From NCBI GenBank assembly GCA_004335735.1, contig QAXK01004965.1, positions 1 to 64,000 on the forward strand: 64,000 nucleotides of DNA. The letters run 5' to 3'. Shown here one piece after another: positions 7,102-16,261 of the stretch (the first letter of the stretch is position 1; each line of letters begins with the position of its first letter). The notes beneath the pieces are model-generated. The model ran no database searches and was not told where the DNA came from. It saw only the letters and a list, made by a program, of their open reading frames with translations. The stretch comes from Chlorella sp. KRBP. Lineage: Eukaryota > Chlorophyta > Trebouxiophyceae > Chlorellales > Chlorellaceae. The position numbers and the translations under genes are program-made.

Positions 7102-8394
7102 TTGTCCGACACCGATGCCCGGGCCGCCCTGCCCCGCACTGACGCCCTCCTCGCCGACCCCGACGTGCTCGCGGCCGGTGCCGGGCGGGGGGCCGAGACG
7201 GTGCGGCGGACGGTCCGTTCCGTGCTCGAGCGGGCCCGGGCCGGTGAGGTGGCGGTGGGGGACGTGCGGACCACGGTGCTCACCGAGCTCGCCGCCCCGG
7301 CGTCCTCCCTCTCCCCGGTGCTCAACGCCACGGGCGTCGTCGTGCACACCAACCTCGGACGGGCCCCGCTGTCGGCGGCGGCCGTCGAGGCGCTGGCCGG
7401 TGCCGCGGGGCACACCGACGTCGAGCTCGACCTCGCGACGGGACGTCGGGGCCGCCGCGGCGCCTCCGTCCTCGCAGCCCTCCTCGAGGCGGTCCCGGCG
7501 GCGGAGGCGGCCCTCGTCGTCAACAACGCGGCCGCCGCCCTGCTCCTCGCGTGCACCGCGCTCGCCGGGGGCCGTGAGGTCCTCGTCAGCCGCGGCGAGA
7601 TGGTCGAGATCGGGGACGGCTTCCGGCTGCCCCCGCTGGTCGAGTCCGGGGGGGCGCGCATCCGCGAGGTCGGGATGACCAACCGCACCTCGCTGCGCGA
7701 CTACGAGGACGCCCTCGGCCCGGAGACCGGCGCGGTCCTCAAGGTGCACCCGAGCAACTACCGGGTCACGGGGTTCACCAGCAGCGTGCCGGTGCGCGAG
7801 CTCGCCGGGCTCCCGGTGCAGCTGGTCGCCGACATCGGCTCCGGGCTCCTGGTGCCCGACCCGCTCCTGCCCGACGAGATGGACGCCGCCACGACCCTCG
7901 CCGACGGTGCCGACGTCGTCCTCTTCAGCGGTGACAAGCTCCTCGGCGGACCGCAGGCCGGCATCCTCCTCGGCCGCGCCGAGGTGCTCGAGGTGCTCCG
8001 GCGGCACCCGATGGCCCGGGCCCTGCGCGTCGACAAGCTGACCCTCGCCGCCCTCGAGGCGACGCTGCGCGGGCCGGTGCCGCCGGTGCCGTCGAGCCTG
8101 CACCTCGACCCCGGCGAGCACTCCCGCCGGACGGCGACCCTGCGTGAGGCGGTCGGGGCGGGCGAGGTCGTGCCGTGCGTCGGGCGCGTGGGGGGCGGTG
8201 GCGGGCCCGGGGTCGAGCTGCCCGGTGTGGCGCTCGCCCTGCCCGAGGAGGTCGCCGCGCGGCTGCGTCGCGGGCGGCCCCCGGTGCTGGCCCGGGTCGA
8301 GGGCGGGCGCTGCCTCGTCGACCTCCGCTGCGTCGCGCCCTCCGCCGACGACGAGCTCGCCGGGGCGGTCCGGGCGGCGCTGGCCGGGGACTGA
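7102..8394 (+). CDS. selA: L-seryl-tRNA(Sec) selenium transferase
   Basis: The 430-residue PLP enzyme converts Ser-tRNA(Sec) to Sec-tRNA(Sec) with selenophosphate. Motifs include LNATGVVVHTNLGRAPLS, NNAAAALLL, VSRGEMVEIGDGFRLP, VHPSNYRV and FSGDKLLGGPQAG, in which Lys279 should bind PLP. Length and order agree with bacterial SelA. Translation starts at a TTG at 7102 preceded by GAGGAGCAGGG. The gene begins 27 bases after tRNA-Sec and its stop is one base before the GTG of selB, so the three form a single expression unit. Confidence 0.96.
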   Translation: MSDTDARAALPRTDALLADPDVLAAGAGRGAETVRRTVRSVLERARAGEVAVGDVRTTVLTELAAPASSLSPVLNATGVVVHTNLGRAPLSAAAVEALAGAAGHTDVELDLATGRRGRRGASVLAALLEAVPAAEAALVVNNAAAALLLACTALAGGREVLVSRGEMVEIGDGFRLPPLVESGGARIREVGMTNRTSLRDYEDALGPETGAVLKVHPSNYRVTGFTSSVPVRELAGLPVQLVADIGSGLLVPDPLLPDEMDAATTLADGADVVLFSGDKLLGGPQAGILLGRAEVLEVLRRHPMARALRVDKLTLAALEATLRGPVPPVPSSLHLDPGEHSRRTATLREAVGAGEVVPCVGRVGGGGGPGVELPGVALALPEEVAARLRRGRPPVLARVEGGRCLVDLRCVAPSADDELAGAVRAALAGD

Positions 8395-8395
8395 C

Positions 8396-10150
8396 GTGCT
8401 CGTCGTCGCGACCGCCGGGCACGTCGACCACGGCAAGTCCGCGCTCGTCCGGTCCCTCACCGGCATCGAGCCGGACCGGCTCGCCGAGGAGCGCCGGCGC
8501 GGGCTGACCATCGAGCTCGGCCACGTGTGGACGACCCTGCCGTCCGGGCGGCGGCTGGCTGTCGTCGACGTCCCGGGGCACGCCGACTACGTCCGGACGA
8601 TGCTCGCCGGAGTCGTGCCGCTGCGCACGGTGCTGCTCGTCGTGGCCGCCGACGAGGGGTGGTCGGCCCAGACCGCCGAGCACGTCGCGGGGCTGGACGC
8701 CCTCGGGGTCGGGCGCGGGCTCGTCGTCGTCACCAAGCGCGACCTCGCCGACCCGGCTCCGGTGGCCGCCGACGTCGCGACCCGGCTGCGGGGCACGAGC
8801 CTGGCCGGCCTCCCGGCGGTGGCCGTCTCGGCGCGGACCGGTGAGGGGATGGACCGGCTCGTCGCGGCCCTCGACCGGCTCGAGGTGCCGCGCGAGCCCG
8901 AGCCCCGCGCCCGGCTGTGGGTCGACCGGGTGTTCACGGTGCGCGGCTCGGGCACGGTCGTCACCGGGACGCTGGTCTCCGGACGGCTGGAGACGGGTGA
9001 CACGGTCCTCGTCGGGGGCCGGCCGGGCCGCGTGCGGCGGCTGGAGTCCCTCGGCTCGGTGGTCGAGGAGGCGTCCGGCCCGGCGCGGGTGGCGGTCAAC
9101 CTCCGCGACCTCGACGCGGCGCAGGTCCACCGCGGCGAGGCGCTGGTCCACCCGGGGGCCTGGTGGTGGACGCGGCTCGTCGACGTCGACCTCGACGTCG
9201 CCGCCGACCGCGCCGCCGATCCGCCCACCCACGCCGTCCTCCACGTCGGGTCCGGCGCGGTCCCCGTGCGTGTGCGGCCCCTCGGTCCTCGACTGCTCCG
9301 GCTGGCCCTCGACGCCGAGGTCCCGCTCTCCGTGGGCGACCGCGCGGTGCTGCGCGACCCCGGGCTGCGCCGGGTCGTGGCCGGCGTCCGGGTCCTCGAC
9401 CCCGACCCGCCGGCGCTGCACGGGCGGGGGGCCGCGGCCCGGCGGGCGGCCGACCTCGCCGAGGACCCGACCGGGCTCGGGGGCGCGGTGCGACGGCGTG
9501 GCGTCCTGCGGGTGGACCACGCCGCGCGGCTCGGCCTCGACGTCGGACCCGGTGCCGGCCCTGAGCCCGTGCTGCGCGTGGGCGAGCACCTCGTCGACCC
9601 GGCCCTCCTCGAGCGCCTGTCCGCCACCCTCCGCGCCTCGCTCGAGGAGGCACGGCGCGCCGACCCCACCGCTTCCGGGCCGGCGGCCGCCGCCGCCGCC
9701 CGCGAGCACGACGTCCCCGTCGAGGTGCTCGTCGAGGCCGCGCGGCTCGCCGGCCTCGACGCCACCGGCGGGCGGCTCGACCTCCCCGGTGCCCCCGACC
9801 TCGGCCCGCACGAGGCGGCCGTCCGGGCCCTCGAGCAGCACCTCGCCAGCGACCCGTTCGACGCCCCGACCCGCCCGCGGCTCGCCGACCTCGGCCTCGA
9901 CGAGCGCGTCCTCGCGGCGGCGGTGCGCGCCGGCCGCCTCGTCCGACCGGCGCACGACGTCGTCCTCCTCCCCGACGCCCTCGCCGAGGCCGAGGCCCGG
10001 CTGCTCGCCCTCCCCGCGCCGTGGACCCTCGCCGACGCGCGCGTGGCGCTGGCCACCTCGCGCCGCGTCGCGCTCGCCGTGTGCGGCGACCTCGACCGCC
10101 GCCGCGTCACCCGCCACCTGTCCGACGGCCGCCGCACCCCCCGCGGCTGA
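8396..10150 (+). CDS. selB: Selenocysteine-specific elongation factor
   Basis: The 584-residue GTPase delivers Sec-tRNA(Sec) to UGA codons marked by a SECIS element. The N-terminus has the G1 loop GHVDHGKS (residues 8-15), G3 DVPGHADY and the TKRD guanine-recognition motif, followed by EF-Tu-like domains 2 and 3. The C-terminal 200 residues fit the winged-helix repeats that bind SECIS RNA. The GTG at 8396 is one base after the selA stop and places the G1 loop where the family has it. No selenoprotein gene is seen in the window, so the target lies elsewhere. Confidence 0.95.
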   Translation: MLVVATAGHVDHGKSALVRSLTGIEPDRLAEERRRGLTIELGHVWTTLPSGRRLAVVDVPGHADYVRTMLAGVVPLRTVLLVVAADEGWSAQTAEHVAGLDALGVGRGLVVVTKRDLADPAPVAADVATRLRGTSLAGLPAVAVSARTGEGMDRLVAALDRLEVPREPEPRARLWVDRVFTVRGSGTVVTGTLVSGRLETGDTVLVGGRPGRVRRLESLGSVVEEASGPARVAVNLRDLDAAQVHRGEALVHPGAWWWTRLVDVDLDVAADRAADPPTHAVLHVGSGAVPVRVRPLGPRLLRLALDAEVPLSVGDRAVLRDPGLRRVVAGVRVLDPDPPALHGRGAAARRAADLAEDPTGLGGAVRRRGVLRVDHAARLGLDVGPGAGPEPVLRVGEHLVDPALLERLSATLRASLEEARRADPTASGPAAAAAAREHDVPVEVLVEAARLAGLDATGGRLDLPGAPDLGPHEAAVRALEQHLASDPFDAPTRPRLADLGLDERVLAAAVRAGRLVRPAHDVVLLPDALAEAEARLLALPAPWTLADARVALATSRRVALAVCGDLDRRRVTRHLSDGRRTPRG

Positions 10151-10158
10151 CCCCACTC

Positions 10159-10219
10159 ATTGCCCGGAACCCACCTCCAAGAGCCGTTTCGGGCCCCCGT
10201 GAGGTGGGTTCTGGGCAAT
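10159..10219. terminator. Long stem-loop between convergent selB and ABC transporter genes
   Basis: ATTGCCCGGAACCCACCTC (10159-10177) pairs with 10201-10219 over 19 positions with a single G-T wobble; the loop is 23 bases. It sits between two convergent genes and can serve as a terminator for both directions. The near-perfect length is more than a terminator needs. Confidence 0.7.
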
Positions 10220-10238
10220 CAGTCGGGGAGGGTGGGGG

Positions 10239-11924
10239 TCAGTGGTCGCCCGCCATGAGCCGGCCGATCTCGGTGCGGTCGGCGTCCTTGGCGTCCATCT
10301 CGGCGACGACCGCGCCACCGTGCACGACGGCGATCCGGTCCGAGAGGGAGAGGATCTCGTCGAGCTCGGCCGACACGAGCAGCACCGCGGCGCCCTCGTC
10401 GCGGGCCTCGACGATCCGCCGGTGGATGAACTCGATCGAGCCGACGTCGACGCCGCGGGTCGGCTGGGCGGCCATGAGCAGCTTGGGCTTGAAGGCCATC
10501 TCGCGGGCGACGACGACCTTCTGCTTGTTGCCGCCCGAGAGCGACCCGGCCGACTGCATGACGCCCGAGGACCGGATGTCGAACTCCTCGCGCAGCTTCT
10601 CGGCGTTCTCGCGGATCGCGTCGAACTGGCGCACACCGGACTTCGCGTACGGAGCCTGGTCGAACTCGTTGAGCACGAGGTTGTCCGCGATGGAGTACGC
10701 ACCGACGAGGCCGTGCTTCTCCCGGTCCTCCGGCACGTGGCCGACGCCCGCGTGGTGGGTCTGGTGCGGGTTGGCCCTGGTGAGGTCGAGGTCGCCGAGG
10801 ACCATCCGCCCCGACACGACCTTGCGCATGCCGGCGAGGGCCTCGACGAGCTCGCGCTGGCCGTTGCCCTCGACACCGGCCACGCCGACGATCTCACCCG
10901 CGCGCACGGTGAGCGAGAAGCCGTTGACCGCCCGCAGGCCGCGGTCGTCGAGGACGTTGAGGTCGGCGACCTCGAGCACGGTCTCGCCCGGGGTCGCGGT
11001 GGACTTGTCGATGGACAGGACGACGTCGCGCCCGACCATCATCGTCGCGAGCCCCTTGGCGTCGGTGTCCTTCGTGGCCACCTCGCCGACGACCGCGCCC
11101 TGACGCAGGACGTAGACGCGGTCGGCGACGGCGAGCACCTCGCGCAGCTTGTGCGTGATGAAGACGATCGAGGTGCCGGAGTTGGCGAGCTCCTTCATCA
11201 CCGCGAGCAGCTCGTCGGTCTCCTGCGGCGTGAGGACCGCGGTCGGCTCGTCGAGGATGAGCAGGTCGACCTTGCGCGAGAGCGCCTTGAGGATCTCGAC
11301 CCGCTGCTGGGTGCCGACGGGCAGGTCCTCGACCTCGGTGTCGGGGTCGACGGCGAGCCCGTGCTTGGCCGACAGCTCGCGGACCATCGTGCGCGCCGCC
11401 TCGAGGTCGAGGACGCCGCCGCCCCGGGTGGTCTCGTGGCCGAGCACCATGTTCTCGGCGACGGTCATGACCGGCACGAGCTGGAAGTGCTGGTGCACCA
11501 TGCCGATGCCGCGGGCGATGGCGTCGCGGGGGTCCTTGATGGGGGTCGCGTCGCCCTTGATCGTCACCGTGCCGGCGTCGGGGGTGATGAGCCCGAAGAT
11601 CTGGTTGACCAGCGTGGACTTGCCGGCACCGTTCTCGCCGAGGAGCGCGACGATCTCGCCGCGGCGCACGCTGAGCGAGATGTCGCGGTTGGCCTTCACC
11701 GGGCCGAACGCCTTGGACAGCCCCTCGATGTCGAGGAGCACCTCCCCGACGTTGCCCTCGCCGAACCCGGACTGCTCCGGCGGCAGCTCGAGGATCTCCT
11801 CGTTCGTCACGACCGCGGCGAGGTGCTCCTCGCTCGTGTCGAGGTGGGCCTCGACCACGGCCTGCGGGTCGGCGTGCACGTCGGGGACCGCAGCCGCCCT
11901 CGGGGTCTCGGGCGTCTGGCTCAT
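10239..11924 (-). CDS. Nucleoside/simple-sugar-type ABC transporter, double ATPase subunit
   Basis: The 561-residue protein has two nucleotide-binding domains. The first has Walker A GENGAGKST and the LPVGTQQRVEI signature region; the second has the degenerate GVEGNGQRE in place of Walker A and a complete LSGGNKQKVVVARE signature, the usual asymmetry of the sugar/nucleoside (RbsA, YufO/BmpB) group. A 70-residue acidic N-terminal extension precedes the first domain. The ATG overlaps the stop of the upstream permease gene by one base. With the two permeases and the BMP lipoprotein it forms a probable nucleoside importer. Confidence 0.92.
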   Translation of the reverse strand: MSQTPETPRAAAVPDVHADPQAVVEAHLDTSEEHLAAVVTNEEILELPPEQSGFGEGNVGEVLLDIEGLSKAFGPVKANRDISLSVRRGEIVALLGENGAGKSTLVNQIFGLITPDAGTVTIKGDATPIKDPRDAIARGIGMVHQHFQLVPVMTVAENMVLGHETTRGGGVLDLEAARTMVRELSAKHGLAVDPDTEVEDLPVGTQQRVEILKALSRKVDLLILDEPTAVLTPQETDELLAVMKELANSGTSIVFITHKLREVLAVADRVYVLRQGAVVGEVATKDTDAKGLATMMVGRDVVLSIDKSTATPGETVLEVADLNVLDDRGLRAVNGFSLTVRAGEIVGVAGVEGNGQRELVEALAGMRKVVSGRMVLGDLDLTRANPHQTHHAGVGHVPEDREKHGLVGAYSIADNLVLNEFDQAPYAKSGVRQFDAIRENAEKLREEFDIRSSGVMQSAGSLSGGNKQKVVVAREMAFKPKLLMAAQPTRGVDVGSIEFIHRRIVEARDEGAAVLLVSAELDEILSLSDRIAVVHGGAVVAEMDAKDADRTEIGRLMAGDH

Positions 11925-12922
11925 CACTGGTCCTTCTTGACGTAGGGCTGTCCTGCGGCGGCCGGTCCTCTGACCCGGCCGGCGGCGACGGCCAGGACGA
12001 CGAGCGTCGCGACGTACGGGAGCGTGCCGGTGAGCTGGGGCGGGACGTCGAACCCGCCGGTCTGCTGCAGCTGGGAGGCGACGGCGTTGATGAAGCCGAA
12101 GAACAGCGCCATGACCAGGGCCCGCAGCGGCCGCCACGCGCCCATGATCATGATCGCGAGGGCGAGGAAGCCGCGGCCGGCGGTGATGCCGCGCTCGAAG
12201 GAGGCCGAGGCGTCCATCGAGAGGTAGAGCCCGGCCAGGCCGGCGAGCGAGCCGGCCAGCGTGACGTTGACGAGGCGCAGCCGCTCGACGTTGATGCCGG
12301 CGGTGTCGGCGGCCGACGGGTACTCGCCGACCGCGCGGGTGCGCAGCCCCCAGCGGGTGTGGAAGAGGGCGAGGTGGACCGCGACGGCGGCGATGATCGC
12401 GACGAGGGCGATCGCGCTGCGGCCGCTGAAGAACGTCTCGCCGATGAGCGGGATGTCCTTGAGCAGCGGCACGTCGAGGTTGGGGATGACCCCCGGGAGG
12501 ATCTCGCCGGACTTGAGGTAGAAGGACGTGATGCCCGTGGCGATGATGTTGAGGACGACACCGGCGATGATCTGGTCCATCCGCCAGCGCACCGTGGTCC
12601 ACGCGAGGAAGCCGCCGGCGATGAGGCCGGTGCCGACGCCGGCGAGGACGCCGACGAGCATCGAGCCGCTGTACGCGGCGCCGAAGAACCCGGCGAACGC
12701 GGCGAGCAGCATCTGTCCCTCGATGCCGATGTTCACCACGCCCGAGCGCTCGCCGATGACGCCGACGAGGGCGGCGAGGACGAGCGGGATGGCGTAGCCC
12801 CACGCGGCGCCGTACATCGACGGCGCGATGTCGTGCTTCGCGTAGTAGAAGACGTACGCCGCGACGAGCACGACGACGCCGATGGTCAGGGTGGTGCGGT
12901 TCTTGGCGGCCCAGGTACCCAT
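11924..12922 (-). CDS. ABC transporter permease (BMP-type nucleoside importer)
   Basis: The 332-residue membrane protein has about nine hydrophobic segments and the motif GERSGVVNIGIEGQMLLAAF, characteristic of the YufQ/NupQ side of BMP-linked importers, plus VGEYPSAADTAGI, typical of the cytoplasmic coupling loop. Its start is one base after the stop of the other permease gene and its stop overlaps the ATPase start, so all are translationally coupled. Substrate is most likely a nucleoside, by family association. Confidence 0.9.
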   Translation of the reverse strand: MGTWAAKNRTTLTIGVVVLVAAYVFYYAKHDIAPSMYGAAWGYAIPLVLAALVGVIGERSGVVNIGIEGQMLLAAFAGFFGAAYSGSMLVGVLAGVGTGLIAGGFLAWTTVRWRMDQIIAGVVLNIIATGITSFYLKSGEILPGVIPNLDVPLLKDIPLIGETFFSGRSAIALVAIIAAVAVHLALFHTRWGLRTRAVGEYPSAADTAGINVERLRLVNVTLAGSLAGLAGLYLSMDASASFERGITAGRGFLALAIMIMGAWRPLRALVMALFFGFINAVASQLQQTGGFDVPPQLTGTLPYVATLVVLAVAAGRVRGPAAAGQPYVKKDQ

Positions 12923-12923
12923 G

Positions 12924-14090
12924 TCAGTTCCCCCAGCTCGTGGAGGCCACGCTCACCTTGTCGGCGCGGCTGCGGAAGAGCCACTTGCCGAGCACGGGGA
13001 TCGAGACCATGAGGAGGATCGTCGCGAGGAGGACGTCGACGATCTCGGGCGTGATGCCGCTCGGCAGCGCGGGGCTCTGCGTGGCGAACTGGAGGCCGGC
13101 GGCCCCGGTGCGCAGCATCCCGACGAGGAAGGCCGCGGGGATGGTCGCCAGCGGGTTGGCCCGGGCGAGCAGCGCGATCGTGATGCCGTCGAACCCGAGC
13201 GTGCCGACGATGGCCGGCTCGAAGCGGTGCAGCGTTCCTTCGGCCTCGAGGGCCCCACCGAGCCCGGCGAGCCCGGCGCCGAGAGCCATGGCGAGGACCG
13301 TGATCGTGGAGATCGAGATGCCCGCGTACCCGGCCGCGCTCTTGTTCGCGCCGACGGTGTTGAACTTGAAGCCGAGGGTGGTGCGCGAGAGCATCCACCA
13401 GCAGGCCACCGCGAGGACGACGGCGATGACGAAGCCGATCGGCACGCCGCCGACGGCACCGAGCTGGGCCGCCTCGGGGATCTCCTCGGTCTGCGGGATG
13501 CCGCTGGTCTTGGAGGACTCGGCCTGCAGCGGACCGACGACGAGCCAGAACGTCACGCCCGCGACGATGTAGTTGAGCATGATCGTCGAGATGACCTCGT
13601 GGACGCCGCGCCAGGTCTTGAGGACGCCCACGAGGACGCCGACGAGCGCGCCGCAGACGAGACCGACGACCATGCCGAGCACGGCGCCGAGGATGCCGGA
13701 GCCGCCGGTGACGTAGGCCACCCATGCGCCGAAGATCGCGCCGGTCGCGAACTGGCCCTGGCCGCCGATGTTGAAGAGGCCGAGTCGCAGCGGGAGCACG
13801 ACGGCGAGCCCGGTGAGCACGAGCGGGGCGGTCTTCTGCAGCGTCCGGGTGAAGGACCCGTCGACGAAGAGGGCCTCGCGCACGAGCGTCTCGTACGCGT
13901 AGGGGGCGTTGACCCCCTGCGACAGGATGATGACCCATCCGATCGCCAGCGAGATGAGGAGGGCGACGATGATCGTCACACCGCTCTGGTGGCCGATGAG
14001 GTAGGCGAGCAGGCCGCCGCGGTCACGCGGCTCGCGGGGCTCGGGCTCCGCGGGCGGCGACGGCTGCGCTGCCGTGCTGGTCTCGGACAT
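12924..14090 (-). CDS. ABC transporter permease (BMP-type nucleoside importer)
   Basis: The 388-residue permease starts at the ATG at 14090 and has a Pro/Glu-rich cytoplasmic N-terminus of about 35 residues and around nine membrane segments. LRLGLFNIGGQGQFATGAIFG is the conserved motif of the YufP/NupP type, paired with the second permease downstream. The coupling-loop motif TVGANKSAAGYAGI is also present. The reading frame extends 33 codons further upstream, but that extension is low in hydrophobicity and overlaps the promoter region. Confidence 0.9.
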   Translation of the reverse strand: MSETSTAAQPSPPAEPEPREPRDRGGLLAYLIGHQSGVTIIVALLISLAIGWVIILSQGVNAPYAYETLVREALFVDGSFTRTLQKTAPLVLTGLAVVLPLRLGLFNIGGQGQFATGAIFGAWVAYVTGGSGILGAVLGMVVGLVCGALVGVLVGVLKTWRGVHEVISTIMLNYIVAGVTFWLVVGPLQAESSKTSGIPQTEEIPEAAQLGAVGGVPIGFVIAVVLAVACWWMLSRTTLGFKFNTVGANKSAAGYAGISISTITVLAMALGAGLAGLGGALEAEGTLHRFEPAIVGTLGFDGITIALLARANPLATIPAAFLVGMLRTGAAGLQFATQSPALPSGITPEIVDVLLATILLMVSIPVLGKWLFRSRADKVSVASTSWGN

Positions 14091-14233
14091 GGGTCTCCAA
14101 TGGCTCGGGCTCGGGTGCCCACAGTCTGGCGTGCGGCCCGCGTGGGCGGAAGTGCGGGGGTGCCCGATCGTCGCCGGTCGCGTCGGCACGTTCTGCCAGT
14201 CCGGCGGGCGGTGGGGCGGGGGAGGGGACGTGC

Positions 14234-14269
14234 GAGGGGGCGGGCACCCTGGTGGATGCCCGCCCCCTC
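14234..14269 (-). terminator. Stem-loop between BMP lipoprotein gene and permease genes
   Basis: GAGGGGGCGGGCA (14234-14246) pairs perfectly with 14257-14269 over 13 bp around a 10-base loop. It follows the lipoprotein stop by about 40 bases and precedes the permease start by about 140. It probably reduces read-through so that the binding protein is made in excess of the membrane components. Confidence 0.7.
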
Positions 14270-14310
14270 ACGTCACCGAGTGGTCACGGGGTGACCGCTG
14301 AGCGCCTGCG

Positions 14311-15396
14311 TCAGAGGGTGACGCCGGTCTTCAGCGTGCCCGCCTCCATCTGCTTGACGATGTCGGCGACCTTGGTCTTGACGTCGTCCGGGATCTTGCT
14401 GTCGAAGTCGTGGTAGTCCGACAGGCCGGCCTGGCCGAGGGTCTGCAGGCCCTCGAAGGCGCCGTCCTTGGCCGTGGTGATGGTGTCGGTGACACCCTTG
14501 GTGATCAGCTTCTCGGCCGAGGTGATGAGACACGGCTGGGCGGCCGGGACGGTGTCCCACTGGTCGGTGTCGACACCGATGCAGAACGTGCTCTCACCCG
14601 CACCGGAGGACTTGGCGACCTCCTGGAGCGCACCGTTGCCGGTGTTGCCGCCGGCGCCGAAGATGACGTCGGCCTTCTGGGCGAGCATCTTGCGGGCCTC
14701 GCCGGCACCCCACACCGGGTCGTTGAACGCGTTGTCGCCGGCGGGGTGGTAGACGGTGCTGACCTTGACCGCGGGGTTGGCGGCCAGCGCGCCGGCCTCG
14801 AAGCCCTTGGCGTACTTCTGGACCGGCGGGATCTCGAGACCGAGGACCTGGCCGAGCTGGTTGGTCTTGGTCATCAGGCCCGCGAGGTAGCCGGCGCCGT
14901 AGCCCGCCTGGTCCTCGGGGAAGACCAGACCGGTGATGTTCTTCTCGGTGACCTTGGTGGCGTCGTAGCCCTGGTCGACACCGATGAACTTGGTGTCGGG
15001 GCTGCCCTTGGCGGCCGCGGCGGTGGCGTCGGTCATGAGGAAGCCGACCGTGACGACGACGTCGTACTTCTTGTTCGTGAACTGGGCCATGTTGGCCGCG
15101 TAGTCCTTGGCGTCCTGGGTCTCGATGTACTTGTAGTAGCCCTTGAGCTGCTCGGCGGCAGCCTTCGCGCCCTCGTGCGCCGACTGGTTGAACGACTTGT
15201 CGTCGACCTTGCCGGTGTCGGTGACCAGGCCGATGCAGAAGACCGCGGCGTCCGCGCACTTCGAGTCGTCGGTCGGAGCGCCGGCGGCGGCCGAGCCGGT
15301 GTCGGTGCTGCCGCTGTTGCCGGTGGAGCCGCCACAGCCCGCGAGGGCCAGGGCGAGCGCCGCGGGGACCGCGACGAGGTAACGCGAAGACTTCAT
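14311..15396 (-). CDS. BMP family substrate-binding lipoprotein
   Basis: The 361-residue protein has a lipoprotein signal ending in LAGC (lipidated Cys21), then a Ser/Gly-rich linker. The mature part shows VTDTGKVDDKSFNQSAHEGAKAA, the classic BMP/PnrA motif that contacts nucleosides, and GLVFPEDQAGYGAGYLAGLM. It captures substrate, probably a purine nucleoside, on the outer face of the membrane for the permeases and ATPase encoded downstream in the same direction. A hairpin follows the gene. Confidence 0.93.
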   Translation of the reverse strand: MKSSRYLVAVPAALALALAGCGGSTGNSGSTDTGSAAAGAPTDDSKCADAAVFCIGLVTDTGKVDDKSFNQSAHEGAKAAAEQLKGYYKYIETQDAKDYAANMAQFTNKKYDVVVTVGFLMTDATAAAAKGSPDTKFIGVDQGYDATKVTEKNITGLVFPEDQAGYGAGYLAGLMTKTNQLGQVLGLEIPPVQKYAKGFEAGALAANPAVKVSTVYHPAGDNAFNDPVWGAGEARKMLAQKADVIFGAGGNTGNGALQEVAKSSGAGESTFCIGVDTDQWDTVPAAQPCLITSAEKLITKGVTDTITTAKDGAFEGLQTLGQAGLSDYHDFDSKIPDDVKTKVADIVKQMEAGTLKTGVTL

Positions 15397-15508
15397 GGAG
15401 GATCTCCTCGGGAGGACGGGTCAGACGAGCAGATGCTACGGCCAGATCCGCGTCCCACCGCATGCGACCCGGCTTCGTTGCGGGGTCGTTACCGAGCGGT
15501 TCGTGCGG

Positions 15509-16261
15509 TCACCAGCCGGGGCTCGCCGACCAGCCCGCATCGACGGTGAGGGTGGTGCCGGTGATGCCCGATGCGTCTCGTGAGGCGAGGAAGAGCACGC
15601 TGGCGGCGACCTCCTCCGGCGTGACCGGTCGACCCAGGGCCGAGGCCGTCCGGTAGCGCGCGACCCCCTCGGGCCACGCGTCCTCGAGCCCGTCGCGGGC
15701 GACGAGCCCCGGGGCCACCCCGACGACCCGCACACCGCGGGGGCCGAGCTCGTGGGCGGCGGCCCGGACGAGGTGCTCGAGCGCGGCCTTGGCCACGGCG
15801 TAGGGGGTGTGCGTCGGCATCGGTCGCGACCCCTCGATCGACCCGACGATGACGACGGCGCCGCCCGTGGCCATCCGGGCGGCCGCCTGCCGGAGCAGCA
15901 CGGCCGTGGGTCGCAGCCCGGCCCGGTGGTAGGCGTCCCACGCCGCGGCGTCGAGGTCCTCCCAGGCGAGGTGGTGCTGCGGGAAGGCATTGAGGACGAC
16001 GACGTCGGGGGTGGCCAGCGCCTCCGCGCACCGGTCGAGGAGGTCGGCGCAGCGGGCGTCGCAGTCGGTGGGGTCGGCGGTGTCGAGGTCGGCGTGGAGC
16101 GTGGCGGCGTCCGGGCCGAGCGAGCGCACCGCCTCGGCCGTGGCCTGCGCGCCCTCGGGGTCGCCGCGGTAGTGGACCCCGACGTCGTGCCCGGCCGCGG
16201 CCAGCGCCACCGCGACGGCGCGGCCCAGGCCGCCGCTCGCCCCGGTGACGAGGGCGGTCAC
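15509..16261 (-). CDS. Short-chain dehydrogenase/reductase
   Basis: The 250-residue SDR has TGASGGLG for NAD(P) binding, the active-site pair in YAVAK and a C-terminal SGITGTTLTVDAGW, all classical-SDR features; it resembles the pteridine reductase/FabG-like group. Its GTG start overlaps the cupin gene stop by four bases (GTGA), so it is the last gene of a coupled operon with a nucleoside phosphorylase and a deaminase. Its substrate is unknown; a role in handling the released methylthioribose or a pterin would be guesswork. Confidence 0.85.
   Translation of the reverse strand: MTALVTGASGGLGRAVAVALAAAGHDVGVHYRGDPEGAQATAEAVRSLGPDAATLHADLDTADPTDCDARCADLLDRCAEALATPDVVVLNAFPQHHLAWEDLDAAAWDAYHRAGLRPTAVLLRQAAARMATGGAVVIVGSIEGSRPMPTHTPYAVAKAALEHLVRAAAHELGPRGVRVVGVAPGLVARDGLEDAWPEGVARYRTASALGRPVTPEEVAASVLFLASRDASGITGTTLTVDAGWSASPGW

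Noticed and set aside
10239..12803. ATPase frame extended to 854 codons over the permease gene
   Set aside because: The extension is a shadow of the permease frame; the ATG at 11924 overlaps the permease stop and begins a normal ATPase protein.
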